DNA of 64,000 bases from positions 558,001 to 622,000 of the forward strand of contig CAJQUW010001409.1 in assembly GCA_907163375.1 (NCBI GenBank), in the 5' to 3' direction. The notes under the pieces were generated by a model. It had not been told where the DNA came from. It ran no database searches and saw only the letters and a list, made by a program, of their open reading frames with translations. Source of the DNA: Prostheceraeus crozeri. Its lineage: Eukaryota > Platyhelminthes > Polycladida > Euryleptidae. Position 1 is the stretch's first letter; each line of letters opens with the position of its first letter. The position numbers and the translations under genes were made by a program. Shown one piece after another: positions 11,540-24,590 of this stretch.

Positions 11540-14200
11540 ATGGACAACTGAAATAATTAAAGCAAGTCCATCGAGACAATGTCAACAAGGCGTTTCATCT
11601 CTAGGAGGCACTGAAGATCTTCGAACAAGAGCATGAAGATGTTATATAAATCACCAAACCAATATCTGAAGCCAAGAGCTCTGGCGCAATCCGAAAAATC
11701 AAATACGCCCATGCAAAGAAATTGAAGAATCTCTAAAGGTCAAAATCACTGCCGATCAAGGTCCTGACCTTCCGCAAAAATCGACAATCTTCAATTTGTC
11801 AAATCGCACAGGGACAACCACTGGAGAAGAAGCTCTACAATATGGTATTCGCATTTGTTGGCCTCAAACACCAAATGAGACTAAAATCAAAGTTGAGACT
11901 GAAGCGGCATTTATACAAATCAAATGGCATGAACAATTCGTCAATGATGATGATGATGTCAAGCATCTCTTGAAAGCTGCAGTTAATCTTTAACAGAGCA
12001 AAAATTCAAGGCACCAAGTAATATTCAAACTCTGTTCAAGGCTTTGAAATCCTTTTGCAAAGACAAAACGCATTACATCAATCGCTTTCACAAAGGAAAC
12101 GGCATCATCATTATGAACCGAGAAGATTACATCATGAAAATTGATACTATTATCGAAAGTGACAAATTCAAAGAAGTTGATCCCAATAAGAACATCTACA
12201 TCGCTTAAGAAAACCAGACAAACGGAAAATTACTCAAAATGAAGAACAATGGGGCAATAAGTTAATCATTACACAAGCAACTGCGATCTGGGGCCAGATC
12301 AGTTATATGGGTTGCCAAGACTCTACAAATCGGAAAGTGATCTTCCCTTAAGACCTATCCTCTCTTTCTACAATTCCTATTGTTGCAACATTGCTGATTG
12401 GAAGCTGCAGATGTTAAACCCTTACCTTCAACTTTTTCAGCTAAAGTTAGTTTTTCTGCTCAAGAATGCATCACTAACATTAGCGTAGATAATGATTTCT
12501 AGCTAGTTTTGATGCTACTCGACTATTTTCTAATATTCCAGTCAGCGACAATGTCAAATATATCACCGATATTATTCCATTTGATAAGCTCCCTGACACC
12601 AGACGAGTTGTTAGAAATTGTGTGTACTCAGACCCCTTTGATCTTCAACGAAAATAATTATGTACAAGTTAAAGGTTTAATCATGGGCTCATCCCTTGCA
12701 TCCATTACGGCGGAAGTTAGTTTAGACATGCTCGAAAAGCAAATGACTATGCCTGCACTTTATATCCACTGTGCCGATGTGTCCTTGCGATTTTTGAAAA
12801 TAAAAAATCTGCCGAAACTTTTGCAAGGTCGCTTAATTCTCTTCATTATGATGTAAAGTTTACCATGGAGTATCCTGTTGATAATACGTTAGTCTTTCGT
12901 GACATGACTGTCTACATTGAAGATAATATAGCAAAAACAAAGTGACAAGGGGAAAATGCCAATACCATTGTATATACGCATAAGTTACCGGTAGTTTATT
13001 CTCCGGATAACTACAAGATTAATGCTTTCAAAGCTTTATACATGCGTTTCCAAAAATTGACGACTGATAATACTATGCGTCGTCAATAGCTTGACAACAG
13101 AATTATCTAGAAGGAAAAGAGCAGGATGGTACTCCTTCAGCAAAATTCGTGAAATTTTTGCAAATAAGATCGTCTCGGCCGATGTTAAAGCCCTTGACAC
13201 TCATGTGCTACCATCCATGACATGCGCCTGCGAAACATGGCGTCTCACAGAAAAGGAAGAAAAGTTCTTGCAAGTCGTCCAAAGATAGACTAATCACCAA
13301 CATCCGATTGATTCAGCGAATTTCAAATGCAAAGGTCAGAAGAAGATCCAAAGTGACAGATATTCTGGAAATCATCTACATCGCAAAGAGACGCTTGGCA
13401 GGCCACATCATAAGAAGAAACGACGACAGATGGACGACTCGAATAACTCACTGGAGACCACGTACCTACACAAGACAAAGAGGCAGACCACCAATCAGAT
13501 GGAGCGACCCCATGACAAAGCTGTACGGGAGAACGTGGACTCGAGTGGCGAGAGATAGACGAATCTGGAGAAGACGTTGTTGGCGAGCCGACAGCTGAGA
13601 TTCGGTCTCCAAGTAATCCAAGTAACTAAGTAATGCTATACGCATTAAAAAAAACATATTGTCACAGCCATTTCCATGAAAAACAGTTACATTTCATCTT
13701 TTATAGACAGTATTTTTCATAATTGCGGTCACCCTAAGTATAACCAAACTGATGATAACCCTGATGAAACGAAAGTATCTATACACTTGAAATTACCATA
13801 CATGAGTGAGTCTCACAAAAAAACTTTTAAAAAAGTTCATAAAGTAAACTCAATATTGAAAAGTCTAATGTAAAATTAGAGCATAATATTTATAAAACCT
13901 AACACCTGTCATTATAAAGACAAAATCCCTTTCAACGAGCAATCCTCTCTCATTTACACAAATATAGCTGTGAGCATTGTACTGTATGCTGCATCGGGAA
14001 AACTTGGCGCAATATTTTTAATCGCGTAAATGAACACCTGAAAGGAAGACCAGCGTCTGAAATTTCCTTATGTACTCACATATCGTCCGAGTAATCCATT
14101 CTGCTCCATACTAGATACACTCGTATTGGTGAAACCTTTTTGAAGGTCGCATGCAAATAGCAGTGTCAAACTTATGAATAACCAGACTCAATCTGAACAA
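11540..14200 (+). mobile_element. Penelope-like element, broken
   Basis: Translations on the plus strand show, in order, features of Penelope-like elements. There is an N-terminal segment near 11790-11960, a K-G-N-G-I-I-I-M-N motif (about 12097-12120), an R-P-I-L-S segment after L-Y-G-L-P (about 12303-12370), and a G-L-I-M-G-S-S-L-A segment of the reverse transcriptase (about 12680-12720). A GIY-YIG-type endonuclease tail follows, with Y-S-C-E-H-C, C-C-I-G-K-T and N-E-H-L (about 13962-14045). The copy is old and carries many breaks. A LINE (13081-13630) has inserted between the reverse transcriptase and the endonuclease region. The outer ends are approximate; no terminal repeats were identified. 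Confidence 0.8.
13081..13630 (+). mobile_element. RTE-like LINE 3' fragment inserted in the Penelope-like element
   Basis: Two open frames, 13091-13288 (R-R-K-R-A-G-W ... C-E-T-W) and 13308-13598 (S-K-V-T-D-I-L ... A-G-H-I-I-R-R, W-R-P-R, R-G-R-P-P-I-R-W), are the C-terminal part of an endonuclease-reverse-transcriptase LINE protein, separated by a stop and frame change. The 3' end has short CAAGTAA-like repeats. A diverged target duplication is likely: TAATACTATGCGT at 13068-13080 against TAATGCTATACGC at 13631-13643. The copy is 5' truncated, as is usual for LINEs. Confidence 0.8.
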
Positions 14201-14209
14201 CTAATTTTG

Positions 14210-15310
14210 TTTATCCCTTTCATTTGTTAATGTTCATCTCGGCGTTTGTGAATGAACATTGACTATATATGACCCAACGTTTGCTTCCACGATTTCTAGT
14301 AAGCATTAAAAAAATTACATAACATTTATGAATACAAATAAACATCTTAGGAATTCTTAGGAATAAACATCTTTGAAACGCTGTTCATGTTACCCGTAAC
14401 AATCATCTGACTAATTGAATATTGAAATAAATAAATTTAAGTAGCTTTTGTACACCAGCATTACATCCAATTGACTGAACACTCCTCATGAACTGTTAGC
14501 GCATTGCACAGGATCTAACCACCTGCGGGAAATGGCTTGGCACGATAGGACGCGAAATTTTCAATCACCCCTCGCACAATCGTAATAAGCACGTTACACG
14601 AACTCACTTTGAACTAAGTTTCTGTAGTAAATGTTTCAAATTAAACTCGCATACTCTTCAAGAAGTACTGTCGAGGAAGCACTAGGCAATTTGCAATGCT
14701 GGTTGGAATCCGAACTGCGCCCTCTGAATGTGGCATCGAATTCGGATATTAGGCCTACTGTATGGAGAAATCCTCATGAATGATCATTTAATCTCTGGAT
14801 TAACACACGGTAGCTGTCATAAGTAACTCGCAACTTCAGGGATGGTTTGCCAAACTGCAAGTTTGAAGTTACTCAACAATCAGCGGCGCACACTCAACAC
14901 AAAATGTCATAAATGAGCAACTGTATATCAATACTGCATGTTTTGTCTGCAAGCCGATATATTTTCAAAATTGATTTATCAACCTACCATGCTGCATTGT
15001 CTAAATGCTCCTATTCGTTTCAGAATGCTATTCCAGCCCTGGTGTGGATCAGAACGAAAAAAATATCGCAGGAGGACTATTTCTACTATTTCTATGGTGC
15101 CGTCATCTCAAAAATTAAGTGGAATGAAATCAACCAAGGTTTTGTCTTGCTAGAAGACGCTCAAAGTTCATACACCAATCATCTTTTCACTTGTCTTTTG
15201 CATGTATTTTCTACTCTGAACAGACGATCCACGATTCCATTGTACAAGATGTGAAGGACCACCCACTCGACAATCAAAGAGTACTACTGGAGGTAACAAA
15301 GCCGACGTTG
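14210..15310 (+). other. non-coding stretch, no recognised gene
   Basis: The longest open frame, 14913-15254 (113 codons), has no motif I recognise and overlaps another frame of similar openness; I judge it chance. No repeat or RNA gene was identified. Confidence 0.4.
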
Positions 15311-15315
15311 GCTAA

Positions 15316-15414
15316 TAGCGATGCACCGAACGCTCGTTTCGGCTGAATTTCTTTTTAGGTTCGGTAATGTACTCGTTCGCCGAACCTTAAAATTCAAGGT
15401 TCGGTGTATCCCTA
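15316..15414. mobile_element. short MITE-like inverted repeat (hAT-type ends)
   Basis: The left end TAGCGATGCACCGAA is matched by the complement of TTCGGTGTATCCCTA on the right, with further GGTTCGG/CCGAACC pairing inside a 99 bp unit. The flanking 8 bp (TTGGCTAA and CTATCTAA) agree only partly, so the target duplication is uncertain. Confidence 0.5.
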
Positions 15415-16193
15415 CTATCTAAGCATATTCAGATTCTCTACTGAGTTCGACTAGTCTGAAGATTTGAACTTCAAAAATTTGAATTATGTGATTGATTCGA
15501 CCGAATTCAATCGATATTGTAGGCCTATTTCAGGCTAACGGAACTTCAATAAATAGTACACTGTACTGACACCCTATAGAGTTTTTCTGTATTTATTATG
15601 GCACAATCGTACATAGATTGAACATCCTCTTTCAATATTTTGAATTTGGAAACTTCTCCGGTGATTCATTTATATTCTAGAATCATGTAGGAGTATGGCA
15701 AAAACATTAAACTTACCACTTGCCTAACTCTCACTCCTAGTTTATTGTCTCTTTCTTCCCCAGGTTTGAGGGTTGGTCCTGGGTTGTGTCGGGTTTTTGC
15801 TTGGATGGATACGCCGTCTACATTCTGGTCGGTTTTGTGTCAATTGAGGGTCCAGATGAAACATAAACATCACATTAAAACACAGCATAAATGGTATTTT
15901 AGAAACTAGTAATAAATCTTAGAGAAAGAAAATAAATATCCGCCAAACGGCCGCAGGAAACTCAAAACATAAAATCTCAGCTGCGATTAAAATCGCAGGC
16001 CGCAAACCGGACTGCTATTCCTCTTTGATTTTGACTGTGTTTGCCTCTACTCCTGTATTTCAATAGCATGCACAATTGTACATATTACATACATACAGGA
16101 CTATAGATTACACACGCTGTTGAAATACATAGGTTAAGGGACAAACACTATCAAAATCACATAAGAATGACATTACAAAACGGATAGCAGCAT

Positions 16194-16258
16194 CATCATC
16201 TTAATCATATACGTTTTACGTCCGTTATTCCGCCATTGGCTGGGTTGGACGATATTGG
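16194..16258 (-). mobile_element. 65 bp LINE 3' tail with 17 bp target duplication
   Basis: The 65 bp insert reads on the minus strand as a LINE-type 3' tail (CCAATGGCGGAATAACGG) ending in a short GAT repeat. It is bounded by a perfect 17 bp direct repeat AAAACGGATAGCAGCAT at 16177-16193 and 16259-16275. This is the signature of target-primed reverse transcription with extreme 5' truncation. The clade is likely RTE-like, from recall of similar tails, and was not tested. Confidence 0.8.
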
Positions 16259-18048
16259 AAAACGGATAGCAGCATTTACATAATATAATATAGACTGTTG
16301 ATGTAATAAATTTTGAAAACATGTCGGTTCTCTGATATAGCATACACTACTGATATACGTTTGTATGCAGCTGTATACTGTCACAAGCATCATCTGCATC
16401 TAAGTACGTGGCAGGTAAATTGAACATGTTGACACTGGATATTTCGGCATTGATTGCTTTAACACATTTAATGAAATGAAAAAGAATTCAATGACCCATA
16501 GATGAGTTTTGATTTCACATTTCATCATACCTGCTTCTGCAATCTATATAACGTATTAACCGACGTGTGATGTTGAACATATTAATTTAAAAGATTTTCT
16601 TCAAATTTACACATGATGATTGACTACCTATCCACAGGCCAGCAAGATAGTTTAAATTAAACTCCAAAATTATATCAAATCTATGGTTTTAAAATACGTT
16701 TTTTTGATAATTACAAAATTGTTTTAATAATTAGCTAAGTTACCTTGCCTTGTTAAAAGTTGTCGTCACACTCGTATATGTAGGCCTACATGTATGGATC
16801 TGTTGATTTTTCTCAAATTGGCAAATATTGATTCCATACATTTACTTTTAAAGACGAAGGCAAGTAATAGGAATGATAATGATCAACTATATTTCCTAGA
16901 TCAGAGCGGCACTAGGTTACAACAGAAATTTTCAAAATAAACAGAGAGAATAAAACAATCAGATCAGCGAGGAGAAATGTACAATGGTATTGCTATAATA
17001 AGATTGGCGAATTTGACGATGTGGCAAGAGTCTACTGGTATATCTTAGAGAATCAAAGGGTTTACGGAACATAAAAAAGGATACGAGAGGATGTTAGACA
17101 GGATTGTAAGCGACTTCTCTAAGAATAGCCTGCTGGAGACTAGTGTAGATTTTTATCCTTAATCAATTCCTGATTTAAAATGCACCGATGCGTAAGTTGC
17201 ATACCGGTACCGTATATATTTGCAATACATCTACAAGTTGCCTACTATATTACTTTTTAATTTGCATTAGGTTTTTAGTCGAAAACTTGACTACTAGCAT
17301 GGGGCTGATATAGCACGTATGCTACCACACCTCCCTTCCAGCCATACGAGACTTCAAATCACACAATTCAACAGTAAACATGTATCAGAATGTGTCAACT
17401 CAGTGCATTGCCTTGGTTCACCTTATTTAGCTTTACAGCGTTTTCTACGTTATGTTTGCGAGATCTAGAGGTTCATCATGCAAAGTAAACTAATTTCCAT
17501 GATTCTACCGACTCCAGAGCATCAACAGAAAAATTAATGATATAAAAATTTACCTTGTTAATTTCATTCACATATTTACAAGGCAATCAGCATTGCCGGA
17601 TCAAGAAGTACGATAGGCTAGGGACAAAAATTGTGACTATCATGTCGACGCCGTCCGGTCTGGATAACTCGGTCTGAAGCTTTGGTCAGTCCAATTTTTT
17701 ATGCTGAGGAATATATTTGACCCGAAAAACATAATTACATTATCAGAGTTAGGGTCCACAGCCGACAGCTCTTACAGCCTTTTCAAGTTCAGCCATTGCA
17801 CATTTTCGAAAGAGGTTTCATTCAAATGATTAATTTCCCATTCCTCTTAACTTCCGAAATCAAGCATCAGACTGATTCATTCAAAAGACATCTGGTTGCG
17901 TAAAAATGATCTATATACTATTTTGCTGCAGAGAGTCATCCTTGGGAACAGAAGAATGATCATTCTCTTCAAGAAAAACCAGGATCACTTAGCTAGTTAT
18001 TGCCTGGTACTTCGCAATGATTTCTGTTATTGATAAAAGGATATAAAA

Positions 18049-18349
18049 AGGCTTATAAAGAAATAACATAAGCACTACTTCAATTTCTCACCTTAAAATA
18101 ATGAATGACGATTGCTATGTTACAGACCACCTGAGATTAAGTTTTAATGAATTTCAGCTGTCAAAATACTGAACAACGTGCCAAAAGGGCCTTCATTTGA
18201 ATTCATAATTTGAAGTGGGAAATTGAGGAAATGTTGTCATTTTTTCTTAAGCGTATTATAGAAAGGCTTAAAAAATAACATCAATATTGCTTCAATTTCC
18301 CACCTCAAAATGCTGAACAACGATTGCTATGCAACAGACCACCTGAGAA
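18049..18349. repeat. direct repeat pair, about 87 bp units
   Basis: 18049-18136 and 18264-18349 share aggctta ... cttcaatttc(t/c)cacct(t/c)aaaat ... acgattgctatg ... acagaccacctgaga. The sequence between them carries further partial matches (ctgaacaacg, gaagtgggaaattgagg), partly in inverse orientation. Origin unknown. Confidence 0.7.
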
Positions 18350-19400
18350 TTATTATCATAGCTAGTTGCTAAACACTGTTATATTATTCAAAGCATTCCT
18401 CGACGCCGCAGAAAAAATAGAATTACACCGAGACACTCTTAACCACGTGAATGATGGAAAATGGAACTAAATTTAAGTTATTAATGCAAAAGATTTGCAA
18501 GTATTAACATCCAAATAATAGCTAAGATTTACCTTTAAAACACTACAGGCAAAAAGTGCAAGTCGTTTTTAGTATGCAGAAATTTTTTAAGATGTATTTG
18601 TTGTAATATTTGTTTTGTTTAAACTAAAGACATGCTCAGCTGTTCATCAGCTGATCATTTGAAATTACGATTTTTAGGTTTCTTGTTTGTGAGGCGCAAA
18701 ATACGGGGCGATTTTGTACTCTCGGAGAGCGCATTACATAAACAAAGTCACCGAAATGAGAGGAGGGCTGATTCAAATTTTGGCGCGAAACTATTTTAAT
18801 GTTTTATCATTGTTATCTAAAATTACAAGCTTTTCAAAGAAATTGTGGAATTACAATCAACTGATGTTGTGGTTATTCTTGTAAATTATTTTTTTTATCT
18901 CAAACAAAAATAACTGCCGAACGCGCATTGTTTTAGTGAACGCGAATTGGCCGGCGCGAATATGATAGAGAGGTTCAACCCTCTCTCGGTTATCTCAGCG
19001 CGAACTGTTAGTAAATTCACGTGAGTTACTTCTATAGGAAGATTGCAGAGCTGCAGTTGTGGTTACGTGAATCTCGCGAAGCAAGAAACGTGCCTCTTTT
19101 CAGCCAGAGCATAAAGTAATGAATTATTTATGTTGGAAGAAGTGTATCAGATAATTTTATGATTTGTCTTCTATAACACCGTCCTGTCGGAATTTCCAAA
19201 ATTTTTTGCGCGTATGTATGGATGGAGTGTCGATATAAAATAGAGGAAAATTTAATGCAAGCTTACAGGGAGGATATAATCAGGTTTCAGTGGCTGTTGT
19301 GAAATCTCTTTAAAGTTAAAGGACTAGAGGGAAGGTAAATTTCTTGTTACTCTATTTGAAGGACATCGCCGCTAATTGGGGGAATGTGAAAATGGCAGTT

Positions 19401-21018
19401 AATAAAACTACATAACGATGCCATAAAAAAAAAGATTACTAAACCATATAACGGTGCCATAGCCTCCGTTTAATATTAACACCATTTCTCAAAACCAAAC
19501 ACATATTCGGGTTCCTCATGAAAGTGACCAACAAGCACACATCATCATAATTACTGAATATCACCGCGTTTCTCGACAATTTAAAAACAGAATCCTTATC
19601 TTAAACAAAAATTCTAAAAAAACACAACCTTATACGTGGCCATGGCGCTTCCATCAATTCTCAACCATACAGCGCGAAAACTTCACTTCACATATACTAC
19701 AAGTCCTAATGAACGGGACAATACCTCATTTTTGTGAACCTCTCCCGATGCCAATACCTCATGTCAATCCCCAAAAACCTCTCTCGACCAATCGAAAATT
19801 ATCAGGCATATCCGCAAATCACCTTATACGGGGCCATGGCTCCCACAGACCACTAAACCGATTCCCTCCAAAACTTCACACACGCATAATACACCTCCCA
19901 AACGAACAGGGACAATACATCACTTCACAGCACCTACATGCTGTCCACCTCCGATGAACTTCAAAAACCTCTTGTCAACAAAATTTCACCTTGCACCAAC
20001 TAATCAACATCATTACACTAAAACTCATCCTATACGGGGCCATGGCTCCACTAAAACTAAACCCGATTCCCTCCAAAACTTCACAAACACCATACTGGCA
20101 CCTCCAACGAACAGGACCAACACCTCACTTCACCACCCTACATGCTCTCCACCTCCGCTGAAATCTTCAAAATACTCTTGTCAACAAAAAAATTTTACCT
20201 TGCACCACTAATCAACAACATAACCAACAAACTCACCTATACGGGGCCATGGCTCCACACATAAACTTAAACCGATTCCTTCCAAACTTCACACACACCA
20301 TACTACACCTCCCAACGAAACAGGGGGGGGGGGGGGAAAACAATACCTCACTTCACCACCCTAGAGCTCTCCACCTCCGCTTGAGAACTTCAAAAAAACT
20401 CTGTCAACAAAATTTACCTTTGCACCACTAACCAACACATACACAAACTCACCCATACGGGGCCATGGCTCCCACAAAACATAAAACCGATTCCCTCAAA
20501 AATACTTACACACACACACCTCCCAACGAAACAGGGACTAATTAACCTCACTTCACCACCCTTAGAAGCTCTCCATCTCCGGCTGAACTGTCAAAAATAA
20601 CTCTGTCAAACAAAATTTACCTTTGCCACCACTAATTCAACACATACACAAACTCACCCTATACGGGGGCCATGGCTCCACACAAAGAACTTAAAAACCG
20701 ATTCTTACTCAAAACTTCACACTACCATAACTACACCTCCCTACGAACAGGACAAATTACCTCACTTCACTCACTCCAAATGCATTTTAATATTTTTCCA
20801 ATACTACTCACCAAAAACTACTTACAACTATGCATGTTAAACTCACACTATACGGGGCCATGGCTCCCACAAAACTAAACCGATTCCTTCCAAACTTCAC
20901 CACACACATACTACACCTCCCAACGAACAGGACAATACCTTCCACTTCACCACCCTACATTGATTCTCCACCTCCGCTGACTTCAAAATACTCTGTCAAC
21001 TAAAATTTACTTGCATGC
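19401..21018 (+). other. probable assembly artefact: noisy duplicate of the array's left end
   Basis: This segment repeats the end module and first six units of 21019-22510 in the same order (A A A A B A) but with dozens of scattered single-base insertions, for example a run of about 15 G near 20325 and ACCTTATACGTGGCC against ACCTATACGAGGCC. The pattern is that of uncorrected single-molecule reads. It joins the clean copy inside a unit at about 21003-21020. It is best read as a gap patch rather than a real second copy. Confidence 0.75.
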
Positions 21019-24000
21019 CATAAAAAAAAATTACTAAACCATATACGGTGCCATAGCTCCGTTAATATTAAACATTTCCCAAAACCAAACACATATACGG
21101 GTTCCTCAGGAAGTGATCAACAAGCACACATCATCAAATTACTGAATATCACGCCGTTTCTCGACAATTTAAAACAAATCCTATTTAAACAAAAATTCTA
21201 AAAAAACACAACCTATACGAGGCCATGGCTTCCATCAATCTCAACCATACAGCGCGAAACTTCACACACATATACTACAAGTCCTAATGAACAGGACAAT
21301 ACCTCATTTGACCTCTCCCGATGCATACCTCATGTCAATCCCCAAAAACCTCTCTCGACCAATGAAAATTATCAGCATATCCGAAAATCACCTATACGGG
21401 GCCATGGCTCCCACAAAACTAAACCGATTCCCTCCAAACTTCACACACGCATACTACACCTCCCAACGAACAGGACAATACCTCACTTCACCACCGTACA
21501 TGCTCTCCACCTCCGCTGAACTTCAAAAAACTCTGTCAACAAAATTTACCTTGCACCACTAATCAACACATACACAAACTCACCTATACGGGGCCATGGC
21601 TCCCACAAAACTAAACCGATTCCCTCCAAACTTCACACACACATACTGCACCTCCCAACGAACAGGACAACACCTCACTTCACCACCATACATGCTCTCC
21701 ACCTCCGCTGAACTTCAAAAAACTCTGTCAACAAAATTTACCTTGCACCACTAATCAACACATACACAAACTCACCTATACGGGGCCATGGCTCCCACAA
21801 AACTAAACCGATTCCATCAAAACTTCACACACACATACTACAACTCCCAACGAACAGGACAATACCTCACTTCACCACCCTACATGCTCTCCACCTCCGC
21901 TGAACTTCAAAAAACTCTGTCAACAAAATTTACCTTGCACCACTACTCAACACATACACAAACTCACCTATACGGGGCCATGGCTCCCACAAAACGAAAC
22001 CGAATCCTTCCAAACTTCACACACACATACTACACCTCCCAACGAACAGGACAATACCTCACTTCATCACCCTACATGCTCTCCACCTCCGCTCAACTTC
22101 AAAAAACTCTGTCAACAAAATTTACCTTGCACCACTAATCAACACATACACAAACTAACCTATACGGGGCCATGGCTCCCACAAAACTAAACCGATTCCC
22201 TCAAAACTTCAAACACCCATACTACATCTCCCAAAGAACAGGACAATACCTCACTTCACCACTCCAAATGCATTTTAATATTTTTACATACTACTCACCA
22301 AAACTACTTACAACTATGCATGTTAACTCACCTATACGGGGCCATGGCTCCCACAAAACTAAACCGATTCCTTCCAAACTTCACACACACATACTACACC
22401 TCCCAACGAACAGGACAATACCTCACTTCACCACCGTACATGCTCTCCACCTCCGCTGAACTTCAAAAAACTCTGTCAACAAAATTTACCTTGCACCACT
22501 GATCATCATACACAAACTCACCTATACGGGGCCATGGCTCCCACAAAACTAAACCGATTCCCTCAAAACTTCACACACACATACTACACCTCCCAACGAA
22601 CAGGACATAACCTCACTTCACCACTCCAAATGCAATTTAATAATTTACATACTACTCACCAAAACTACTTACAACTATGCATGTTAACTCACCTATACGG
22701 GGCCATGGCTCCCACAAAACTAAACCGATTCCTTCCAAACTTCACACACACATACTACACCTCCCAACGAACAGGACAACACCTCACTTCACCACTCCAA
22801 ATGCATTTTAATATTTTTACATACTACTCACCAAAACTACTTACAACTATGCATGTTAACTCACCTATACGGGGCCATGGCTCCCACAAAAAATAACCGA
22901 TTCCCTCAAAACGTCACACACACATACTACACCTCCCAACGAACAGGACAACACCTCACTTCACCACTCCAAATGCATTTAATATTTTTACATACTACTC
23001 ACCAAAACTACTTACAACTATGCATGTTAACTCACCTATACGGGGCCATGGCTCCCACAAAACTAAACCGATTCCCTCAAAACTTCACACACACATACTG
23101 CACCTCCCAACGAACAGGACAACACCTCACTTCACCACTCCAAATGCAATTTAATATTTTACATACTACTCACCAAAACTACTTACAACTATGCATGTTA
23201 ACTCACCTATACGGGGCCATGGCTCCCACAAAAATAAACTGATTCCTTCCAAACGTCACACACACATACTACACCTCCCAACCAACAGGACAACACCTCA
23301 CTTCACCACTCCAAATGCAATTTAATATTTTCACATACTACTCAACAAATCTGCTTACAACTATGCATGTTAACTCACCTATACGGGGCCATGGCTCCCA
23401 CAAAACTAAACCGATTCCCTCAAAACTTCAAACACCCATACTACATCTCCCAAAGAACAGGACAATACCTCACTTCACCACTCCAAATGCATTTTAATAT
23501 TTTTACATACTACTCACCAAAACTACTTACAACTATGCATGTTAACTCACCTATACGGGGCCATGGCTCCCACAAAACTAAACCGATTCCTTCCAAACTT
23601 CACACACACATACTACACCTCCCAACGAACAGGACAATACCTCACTTCACCACCGTACATGCTCTCCACCTCCGCTGAACTTCAAAAAACTCTGTCAACA
23701 AAATTTACCTTGCACCACTGATCAACACATACACAAACTCACCTATACGGGGCCATGGCTCCCACAAAACTAAACCGATTCCCTCAAAACTTCACACACA
23801 CATACTACACCTCCCAACGAACAGGACAATACCTCACTTCACCACTCCAAATGCAATTTAATATTTTTACATACTACTCACCAAAACTACTTACAACTAT
23901 GCATGTTAACTCACCTATACGGGGCCATGGCTCCCACAAAAATAAACTGATTCCTTCCAAACGTCACACACACATACTACACCTCCCAACCAACAGGACA

Positions 24001-24590
24001 ACACCTCACTTCACCACTCCAAATGCAATTTAATATTTTCACATACTACTCAACAAATCTGCTTACAACTATGCATGTTAACTCACCTATACGGGGCTTT
24101 GGCTCCCACAAAACTAAACCGATTCCCTCAAAACTTCACACACACATACTACACCTCCCAACGAACAGGACAACACCTCACTTCACCACTCCAAATGCAA
24201 TTTAATATTTTTACATACTACTCACCAAAACTACTTACAACTATGCATGTTAACTCACCTATACGGGGCCATGGCTCCCACAAAAATAAACTGATTCCTT
24301 CCAAACGTCACACACACATACTACACCTCCCAACCAACAGGACAACACCTCACTTCACCACTCCAAATGCAATTTATTATTTTACATACTACTCACCAAA
24401 ACTACTTACAACTATGCATGTTAACTCACCTATACGGGGCCATGGCTCCCACAAAAATAAAAACGGATTCCTTCCAAACTTCACACACACATAGTACACC
24501 TCCCAACCAACAGGACAACACCTCACTTCACCACTCCAAATGCAATTTAATATTTTCACATACTACTCACCAAAACTACTTACAACTATG
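21019..24590 (+). repeat. left arm of the foldback array (clean copy)
   Basis: It opens with the end module (ATACGGTGCCATAGC and ATACGAGGCCATGGC variants), then about 18 units start at 21389, 21581, 21773, 21965, 22157, 22329, 22519, 22690, 22862, 23033, 23204, 23376, 23548, 23740, 23912, 24084, 24256 and 24427. A units dominate the outer part and B units the inner part. Rare variants recur at about 1219 bp spacing (units at 22157 and 23376, then 22329 and 23548), showing higher-order duplication. Open frames through the units are a by-product of the 192 bp period being a multiple of three. Confidence 0.85.

Larger units (their letters stand above)
15420..19400. other. non-coding AT-rich stretch
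   Basis: No gene was recognised. It contains the small LINE tail insertion at 16194-16258, the direct repeat pair at 18049-18349, and a CG-rich patch near 18920-19020 with several GCGCGAA words and a short stem (AGAGAGG ... CCCTCTCT near 18967). Confidence 0.5.
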
